A DNA stretch of 22,168 nt from JAYPUG01 sp038117265 (GTDB lineage Bacteria; Pseudomonadota; Alphaproteobacteria; UBA6615): contig JAYOFO010000045.1 in assembly GCA_038117265.1 (NCBI GenBank), forward strand, positions 1 to 22,168, written 5' to 3'. The notes beneath the pieces are model-generated. The model saw nothing but the letters and a program-made list of their open reading frames with translations, ran no database searches and was not told where the DNA came from. The first letter of the stretch is position 1, and each line of letters begins with the position of its first letter. Of the stretch, positions 17,254-22,168 are shown piece by piece. A program made the position numbers and the translations under genes.

Positions 17254-18087
17254 ATGCAGCCCGCTTACCACACGCTCGACCTGCCCTTCGTCGAGGCCTC
17301 GGTGAATTATGTCGTCGACAACGGCATCCGGCCGGTCACCCGCATCGCCGATATGGGCGAGTCGAACGTCCGCGACGAGGTGCCCGACCCGCGCACGGTG
17401 CCGATCTACGATGCCCGCGCGGTCGCCGACCAGCTGTCGCTCGACGTCAACGGCTTCACACTGGAGCGCCACCCCAGCGCGGTCACCGACTTCCTGGATT
17501 CCGGCCAGATCGAGAACGTCTACAACCCCGAGGTCGAGGCCATCGTGAAGGCCTCGACCGGCGCATCGCGGGTGCTGGTGTTCGACCACACGATCCGCGT
17601 CAACGATGTGGAGACGCGCACGGCCAAGAAACTCCGCGAGCCGGTGCGCGTCGTGCACAACGATTACACCGACAAGTCCGGCCCGCAGCGCGTGCGCGAT
17701 CTGCTGCCGCCCGACGAGGCCGAGGCGGCGCTCGCCAAGCGCTATGTCTATGTCAATGTCTGGCGCTCGATCCGCGGCACCGTCGAGGAGGCGCCGCTGG
17801 GCATCGCCGACGCCCAGTCGATCGACGACGAGGACATGATCCTGATGGATCTGGTCTATGGAGACCGGGTCGGCGAGATCCAGCGTACCCGCTACAACCC
17901 GGCACATCGCTGGGTCTATTTTCCGCGGATGCAACCCGACGAGGTGATCCTGCTCAAGTGCTACGACACCGAGCGGGATGGCCGCGCACGCTGGACGGCG
18001 CACACGGCCTTCGACGACCCGTCGAGCCCGGCGAATGCCGCCCCGCGCGAGTCGATCGAGACCCGGACGATCGCGTTCTACGACTGA
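17254..18087 (+). CDS. CmcJ/NvfI-family non-haem iron oxygenase
   Basis: A 277-residue protein of the CmcJ/NvfI family. Members include the cephamycin 7-hydroxylation protein CmcJ and the fungal Fe(II)/2-oxoglutarate endoperoxidase NvfI. The iron site is visible as His135 and Asp137 in VVHNDYT and His250 in WTAHTAFDDP; Arg271 in RESIETRTIAFYD is the likely 2-oxoglutarate anchor. Other family blocks are RVLVFDHTIR, YVYVNVWRSIRGTVEEAPL and HRWVYFPRMQPDEVILLKCYD. A strong AGGAGG (17238-17243) stands ten bases before ATG 17254 and fixes the start. The gene ends overlapping the 3' end of a truncated LysR gene by 10 bases. A hydroxylation or related oxidation of a small molecule is expected; the substrate is unknown. 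Confidence 0.85.
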   Translation: MQPAYHTLDLPFVEASVNYVVDNGIRPVTRIADMGESNVRDEVPDPRTVPIYDARAVADQLSLDVNGFTLERHPSAVTDFLDSGQIENVYNPEVEAIVKASTGASRVLVFDHTIRVNDVETRTAKKLREPVRVVHNDYTDKSGPQRVRDLLPPDEAEAALAKRYVYVNVWRSIRGTVEEAPLGIADAQSIDDEDMILMDLVYGDRVGEIQRTRYNPAHRWVYFPRMQPDEVILLKCYDTERDGRARWTAHTAFDDPSSPANAAPRESIETRTIAFYD

Positions 18088-18347
18088 TCTGCGCGGAGGC
18101 GCCGCGACGGCCCCTCCGGGGCGAGGTCTGCCAGCGCCTCGGCCAGCCGCGGCGCCGCAAAATCCATGAACGCGCGCACCCGCGGCGGCACCAGCCGTCC
18201 CGCCGGACGGACCAAATGGACCGGGACGGGGGCCGGTGACAATTCGTCGAGGATCGTGCTCAGCCGGCCGTCGCGGACGGCGCCCGCCACCATGTAGGAC
18301 AGCGCCGGGGCGATCCCCCGGCCCGCCTCGGCCGCGGCAAGCGCCGC
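18078..18347 (-). pseudogene. LysR-family regulator, C-terminal remnant
   Basis: About 90 codons of the minus strand read as the end of a LysR effector-binding domain: AALAAAEAGRGIAPALSYMV, then DGRLSTILDELSPAPVPVHLV and the typical finish PPRVRAFMDFAAPRLAEAL. The helix-turn-helix and most of the effector domain, about 200 residues, are missing. LysR-like text stops at about 18345, exactly where the plus strand begins to encode a metallo-beta-lactamase protein. No start codon with a ribosome binding site is seen. It is a 3' fragment of a broken gene (or a mis-assembled one). It converges on the CmcJ-type gene, whose regulator it may once have been. Confidence 0.7.
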
Positions 18348-19205
18348 AGGATCGTGTTCTCGGGCGATCTGGGGAACAGTTCGGCGGCCCTCCTGCGCGA
18401 TCCCGAGACCGTCCGACACGCCGATGTCCTGCTTCTGGAGGCAACCTATGGCGACCGGGACCATCGCAGCATGGACGACACGCTGGCAGAGCTCGAGGAC
18501 ATCATCGGGGGCGCATCGGCGAACGGCGGCAACATCCTGATACCCGCGTTCGCCGTCGGCCGGACCCAGGAGATACTCTTCCGCCTGGGCGAGCTCTATC
18601 ACCGCGGGAAGCTGCGGGAACACTTGGTCTATCTCGACAGCCCGATGGCGATCGCCGCGACCGAAATCTACCAACGCCACCTCGACGCGTTTAACCGGTC
18701 GGACAGGCGGGCCCTCAAGGCCGACCGGCCCGGCAGCTTCGAATCCTACCTGCCGGTTCTTCGCTACTCGCACAGTCCCGAGGATTCGATGGCGCTGAAC
18801 CGCGTCCGGTCCGGGGCAATCATCATCGCAGGGAGCGGCATGTGCACCGGTGGCCGGATCCGCCATCACCTCAGGCACAATCTTTCGCACAGCAACACCG
18901 ACGTCATAATCGTCGGCTTCCAGGCCCGGGGCACGCCCGGTCGGGCGCTGGTCGATGGCACGCGGACCTACCGTTACGGCCAGGAAGAGATCGCGGTAAG
19001 GGCCACGATCCACACACTCGGCGGCTTTTCGGCCCATGCCGGGCAGTCGCAGCTCCTCCAGTGGGTCGAAGGGCTCAAAAGCCGGGACACCCGAATCTTT
19101 CTGGTCCACGGCGAAGACGAGGCGAAGGCCGCGCTGGCACACGAACTCGAAGCCCGCGGGCGCAACGTCGCGGTGCCGCGCGCCGGCACGCACATCGAAA
19201 TCTAG
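18345..19205 (+). pseudogene. MBL-fold beta-CASP RNA-specificity metallo-hydrolase, N-terminally truncated
   Basis: The plus strand reads RIVFSGDLGNSSAALLRDPE and LLLEATYGDRDH, followed by beta-CASP text (GNILIPAFAVGRTQEILF), GSGMCTGGRIRHHLRH and the C-terminal HTLGGFSAHAGQSQLL. This is the RNA-processing metallo-beta-lactamase family (CPSF/RNase J-like 'RNA specificity domain' proteins), usually about 450 residues. The first 170 or so residues are absent, including the HxHxDH zinc motif that forms the active site, so the product cannot be a normal hydrolase. The only near start is GTG 18354, inside the fold and without a ribosome binding site. The 3' end appears natural (TAG at 19203-19205). 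Confidence 0.75.
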
Positions 19206-19206
19206 G

Positions 19207-19599
19207 GCGCGCACGCTGGAGCCGTCGCGAATCCTGCTGATCCCGGCCGACCTGATCCGCGAGGCGATGGAGACCGACATCGCCTTCTGCCAGGCAATGG
19301 TGCGCGAGCTGGCGCGCGGCTTCCGTTCGATGGTCAAGACCGTCAAGAATCAGAAGCTGCGAACCGCGACCGAGCGTCTCGCGAACTTCCTCATCACGAC
19401 CGACCGCGAGACCGGTGCGAACGGGCGGATCGAGCTGACATTCGAGAAACGGCTGCTGGCGTCCTACCTGGGGGTCACCCCGGAGAACCTGTCACGCGCC
19501 TTCAAGAATCTGGAGGATCACGGCGTGCGCAACGGGCGCACGGGCATCATCATCGAGGATGCCGACGCGCTCGCCGAACTGGCCCGCCCCACGCCCTGA
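19207..19599 (+). pseudogene. Crp/Fnr-family regulator, C-terminal half only
   Basis: Starting two bases after the preceding stop codon, 130 codons read ARTLEPSRILLIPADLIREAM, then the dimerisation helix (VRELARGFRSMVKTVKNQKLRT) and a winged helix-turn-helix, ERLANFL..., LTFEKRLLASYLGVTPENLSRAFKNLEDHGV. This is the second half of a Crp/Fnr regulator of about 230 residues. Nearly all of the cNMP/sensor beta-barrel is missing and there is no start codon at the fragment's edge; ATG 19267 is internal and lacks a ribosome binding site. The DNA-binding part is intact in frame, so a truncated product cannot be fully excluded, but a pseudogene is more likely. Confidence 0.72.
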
Positions 19600-19641
19600 T
19601 CGACACTCCGGAAGAGTGGTAACGGCGCCGGGTTTGGGTAT

Positions 19642-21561
19642 CTAGCGCGCCTGGGCGTCGAGCCCGGCGAGGAACTCGTCGTCGGGGACTATGCGCAGCG
19701 GGAACATGTCGCTGTCGCTGGTGATGATCGGCGAGACATCGGCGCGCACGCACGCACCGCCATAGGTCCCGGCGACCGAGAAGGTCCCCAGCTGGACGTT
19801 CCGGCCGTCGATCTTCGGCAGGCCGAACAGCTCCTGGTAGATTTGGTCGCGCGCCTCGAACTTGCCGGACGTCTCGTGGACCAGCTCCTCGTGACGGTCG
19901 AAGATCGCGATGTTCTCGCCGCAGCGCCCGACGATCGGCTTGGCCACATAGCCCGTGGCCCGCAGCTCGTCGGTCAACTCGTAGCCGCTGTTCAGCAGGT
20001 AGCGCAGGTTCGGAAACATGTTGTGGAGGACCGGCAGGATCGCCTTGTTCGAGGGGATCAGCGTCCACAGCGGCTCGAACACCATCACCTCCTCGCGCAA
20101 CAGCACGTCGACGAGACGCGGCGGCGTGGTCGTGCGGTCGATGGTGCGATGCAGGCGCAGCTTCTCCTCATCGTCGTCGAGCTGGTGACGAATCTCGTCG
20201 AGCGCGGTCTCCCATGCCCAGGTCTTCCACACCCATTTGATCGGCGCGCCGTCCGCGTCGAGCACCTGTCCGTCGGCGCCCCATTGCAGGCCCTCGGTAC
20301 CGGAGATGATCTTGCACCGGATGCCCGCCGTTTCGGCCGCCGACTTCATGTAGAGGGCGTGATAGGCCTCCTCGAGGTCGTCGTCGCGCATGATGTGCAG
20401 GATGTCGTCGACGCTGGACTCCTCCCATGCCTCGACGAGGCCTTCGAACAGGTCCTCGCCGGCCGACCAGCCGGCGCCGCAGCCGAAATGCTCCGCCCAG
20501 CGGCCCTGCACGAAACCGCATTCCATGTGGCAGGACGCGGAATCGGCGTTGTACTCGTAGACCTTGAGGCCGCGTTCCGAGAGCGAGAAATCGAACCGCC
20601 CCGAGATCATCTGGGTCCGCCGGTTGTTCCACGACTGGTGGATGCGCGACCACAGCGCGGGCGGAAGGTTGAACGGGCGCAGCCGGTCGTCGTCCTGCAG
20701 GACATAGTCGGTCGCGAGCAGGAACATGCGGTGCAGCTCGTTGGTCGCGCGCCGCAGCTCGCGGTAGGCGGTCTCGCTGATCGCGAAGTAGCGGTGCTGG
20801 TCGGCATCGTCCGCGACGAGGCGGCAACCGCCCATCATCTCGACATAGGCGCCCTGGACCGCGTCTCCCGTATCCAACCAGGCCGCGTCCGCCTGTCCGC
20901 GTGCGGGCACCTCGTGCAGCACCGGGCGGAACAGGCGCGGATCGGGATCGACGATCGTCTCGGCATGGGCGTCGTCGTCGGTCTGGATGACCCAACCGAG
21001 GATGTCGGTGTCGGGAAAGGTGCACGAGACCCAGTGCCCGCCGGAATCGTCGACCCGCATCGGCAGCTCGCGCGCCCAGTTGCGGCCCTCGGGCCAGACC
21101 TCGTGGTCGACATTCTGCTCCACACAACGCACCCGGTCGGCCAGCACCTCGGTCACCACGGCCACATGCCCAGTGACGTCGAACTCACCGCCCTCTCTCC
21201 AGATCATCAGCGCGCCCGGCGCGGGCGGCCGCTTCGCACCGTTGCGGAACGAACGCAGCGGCAGCAGCGCGTCGTCGGCCACCCGCCGCACATGGCGGAG
21301 CTGGAAGATGTCGTAGGCCATGGCGATGTCGTCGAAGATGTAGCCTTCGTTCAGGTACATCCAGCGCCGCGCCAGCTCGACGCACTGCCACTTGTGGCCC
21401 ATGTAGACGCCGTCGACGTAGCTCCGGTAGGCCTGCCGGTTCGGCAGTTCCGTGCGGTCGGCGGTCTCGTAGTCCGAGGAATAGACCGGCACATCGCCGG
21501 GTGCGATCCCGAGAACGGTGCCGAAGCGGGCCGACTGGGCCGTGTGGTGATGGTGTTTCAA
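19642..21561 (-). CDS. gsp: Bifunctional glutathionylspermidine synthetase/amidase
   Basis: A 639-residue homologue of E. coli Gsp over its full length. The N-terminal CHAP amidase domain (about 1-200) has the catalytic pair Cys60 in GHKWQCVELARRW and His132 in DVTGHVAVV; it splits glutathionylspermidine into glutathione and spermidine. The C-terminal ATP-grasp synthetase joins them at the cost of ATP; Arg321 and Asp323 in ISGRFDF and Glu335/Asn337 in VYEYNADSASCH match the substrate and metal residues. GRCGENIAIF and GTYGGACVRAD close the site. The start is a TTG, the only fitting start codon, and yields KHHHH before the conserved FGTVLG. Alignment of that region with E. coli supports it. 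The gene is a single transcription unit by position. Confidence 0.93.
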   Translation of the reverse strand: MKHHHHTAQSARFGTVLGIAPGDVPVYSSDYETADRTELPNRQAYRSYVDGVYMGHKWQCVELARRWMYLNEGYIFDDIAMAYDIFQLRHVRRVADDALLPLRSFRNGAKRPPAPGALMIWREGGEFDVTGHVAVVTEVLADRVRCVEQNVDHEVWPEGRNWARELPMRVDDSGGHWVSCTFPDTDILGWVIQTDDDAHAETIVDPDPRLFRPVLHEVPARGQADAAWLDTGDAVQGAYVEMMGGCRLVADDADQHRYFAISETAYRELRRATNELHRMFLLATDYVLQDDDRLRPFNLPPALWSRIHQSWNNRRTQMISGRFDFSLSERGLKVYEYNADSASCHMECGFVQGRWAEHFGCGAGWSAGEDLFEGLVEAWEESSVDDILHIMRDDDLEEAYHALYMKSAAETAGIRCKIISGTEGLQWGADGQVLDADGAPIKWVWKTWAWETALDEIRHQLDDDEEKLRLHRTIDRTTTPPRLVDVLLREEVMVFEPLWTLIPSNKAILPVLHNMFPNLRYLLNSGYELTDELRATGYVAKPIVGRCGENIAIFDRHEELVHETSGKFEARDQIYQELFGLPKIDGRNVQLGTFSVAGTYGGACVRADVSPIITSDSDMFPLRIVPDDEFLAGLDAQAR

Positions 21562-21805
21562 TGCAGTCCGGGCGGATCGGACGCACGGGATTGCGCGCCG
21601 GCGACCCGTCAGGGCCAGCCGCGCGGATTTGGGAGCGCAGCGCCGCCGTTCAAGGCCCCGCCGCGACTATTTTTCACGCCCGCTTTGGGCTCTCACGAAC
21701 CCTTGAAGGGCCGCGCGGCACCATCCGGAGGAATAGCGCACGGGCGGGCGGTGTTTGTGTGGGGTGATGGCCGGAATACAGATCGAAAGCAACTTTGTGA
21801 CCCGG
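21562..21805. other. Intergenic region between the GIY-YIG gene and gsp
   Basis: 244 bases with no convincing reading frame on either strand. It must contain the gsp promoter and the end of the GIY-YIG transcript, but I see no clear promoter boxes and no hairpin with a T-run. Confidence 0.5.
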
Positions 21806-22048
21806 TTACCAAAGACGCTTGTTTGCAAACGCGTGACCGGATCCCGACTTGATATATCGTTCGAAAGACTCAGCTTTTTCGCGATCCGAGAAGGCAATGT
21901 AGGCAACCAACCGCCATGGCCGAAACTTCGCGGTATGCCCAGTTTTCGCAATGTTGTGCTGTCCGATCCTCCGTTTCAGATCGCCGGTGATCCCCACATA
22001 GCGCTCTCCAGGAGTGCTGATGCTCTCGATCAGGTAAACGTAGTGCAT
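21806..22048 (-). CDS. GIY-YIG domain protein (small endonuclease-like)
   Basis: An 80-residue protein that is essentially one GIY-YIG module: MHYVYLIESISTPGERYVGITGDLKRRIGQHN, here split by the usual spacer, then HTAKFRPWRLVAYIAFSDREKAESFERYIKSGSGHAFANKRLW. The YVY and YVGIT elements correspond to the GIY and YIG tripeptides, Arg in LKRRI and Glu in ESFERYIK to the catalytic residues of the family. ATG 22048 follows GAAGGG six bases upstream; the open frame goes on to a TTG at 22111, giving a non-conserved serine-rich extension. These stand-alone proteins are widespread and their role is unknown. It directly follows a tRNA 3' end. Confidence 0.85.
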   Translation of the reverse strand: MHYVYLIESISTPGERYVGITGDLKRRIGQHNIAKTGHTAKFRPWRLVAYIAFSDREKAESFERYIKSGSGHAFANKRLW

Positions 22049-22080
22049 CGACAGCCCTTCTTCGCTGAAGCTTCGAAGGG

Positions 22081-22144
22081 CATCCTGCTTCGAATTCTGG
22101 AGTTCCGGCAAATCCTGCGAAGCGCGATAGCGCGAAGCAGGATG
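22081..22144. repeat. Overlapping inverted repeats between the tRNA and the GIY-YIG gene
   Basis: A 12-base arm CATCCTGCTTCG (22081-22092) is perfectly complementary to 22133-22144, which reaches the CCA end of the tRNA. A second, closer arm (22112-22118, ATCCTGC) can pair with 22137-22143, with an inner GCGC/GCGC stem (22122-22125 and 22130-22133) around a GATA loop. The two hairpins exclude each other. No T-run follows on either strand. Confidence 0.65.
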
Positions 22145-22168
22145 GCGGAGGGAGAGGGATTCGAACCC
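22143..22168 (-). tRNA. tRNA 3' end, probably tRNA-Ser (partial)
   Basis: On the minus strand the window edge shows the T-loop GGGTTCGAATCCC, the 3' acceptor strand TCCCTCC, discriminator G73 and an encoded CCA (22145-22143). Acceptor sequence and G73 fit bacterial tRNA-Ser; the anticodon lies outside the window, so the identity is inferred. Confidence 0.75.

Noticed and set aside
18354..19205. Intact short MBL-fold enzyme starting at GTG 18354
   Set aside because: The HxHxDH metal motif and the first half of the fold are missing and no ribosome binding site precedes the GTG.
18078..19599. Insertion sequence or transposon as cause of the gene fragments
   Set aside because: No transposase frame, no terminal inverted repeats and no target-site duplication were seen at either junction.
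19604..19618. Terminator after the Crp/Fnr remnant
   Set aside because: The stem has only five base pairs and no T-tract.
21541..21561. His tract in Gsp as a cloning tag or vector artefact
   Set aside because: There are only four histidines, with an intervening native-looking context, a TTG start and normal chromosomal sequence upstream; no vector sequence is present.

Overview
The window is GC-rich and densely coded on both strands. It reads as chromosomal DNA of an alphaproteobacterium, probably a Rhodospirillales-like or other environmental lineage. The grounds are the gene order cysG - DUF2849 - nitrite/sulfite reductase - DUF934, a YejE/YejF-type peptide importer with a fused double ATPase, strong GC bias at third codon positions, and many GST-family and flavin monooxygenase genes. 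This assignment is inference from gene content; no rRNA is present to confirm it.

Layout, left to right. (1) 1-2972, plus strand: the end of a YejE-type permease, a YejF-type double ATP-binding protein translationally coupled to it, and a GhrA-type 2-hydroxyacid dehydrogenase 19 bp later. (2) 2985-4994, minus strand: a luciferase-like flavin monooxygenase, an intrinsic terminator, then a glutathione S-transferase. (3) 4995-5252: an AT-rich divergent promoter region carrying a 22-bp tandem direct repeat. (4) 5253-7040, plus: a TPR-sulfotransferase fusion whose stop codon shares a CTAG with the stop of the convergent M17 aminopeptidase (7037-8413, minus). (5) 8567-9713, plus: a lipocalin-like protein and a YfcG-type GST, closed by a terminator. 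(6) 9803-13711, minus: a tightly packed siroheme/sulfite-reduction operon (cysG, DUF2849, siroheme reductase, DUF934), with an AT-rich leader in front of cysG. No cysH is present in this window. (7) 13899-15303: an SRPBCC/AtaL-like protein (minus), a previously easy-to-miss 50-residue lipoprotein (plus) and a third GST (plus). (8) 15464-18087: a PheA/TfdB-type FAD monooxygenase divergent from a CmcJ/NvfI-type non-haem iron oxygenase. (9) 18078-19599: a patchwork of three broken genes, namely the 3' end of a LysR regulator, a beta-CASP metallo-beta-lactamase protein lacking its catalytic N-terminal part, and the C-terminal half of a Crp/Fnr regulator. (10) 19642-21561, minus: a complete bifunctional glutathionylspermidine synthetase/amidase with a TTG start and an N-terminal run of four histidines. 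(11) 21806-22168, minus: a GIY-YIG domain protein directly downstream of the 3' end of a tRNA, probably tRNA-Ser, with overlapping inverted repeats between them.

A recurring theme is sulfur and low-molecular-weight thiols: siroheme synthesis and sulfite reduction, sulfate-group transfer, three different GSTs and glutathionylspermidine metabolism. They lie in separate transcription units on both strands, so a single pathway is not shown. I found no defence system, CRISPR array, prophage or complete transposon. The most unusual items are the two gene-breaking junctions at about 18345 and 19206, the GIY-YIG/tRNA boundary, the Gsp gene, and the repeat-bearing promoter at about 5129-5172.
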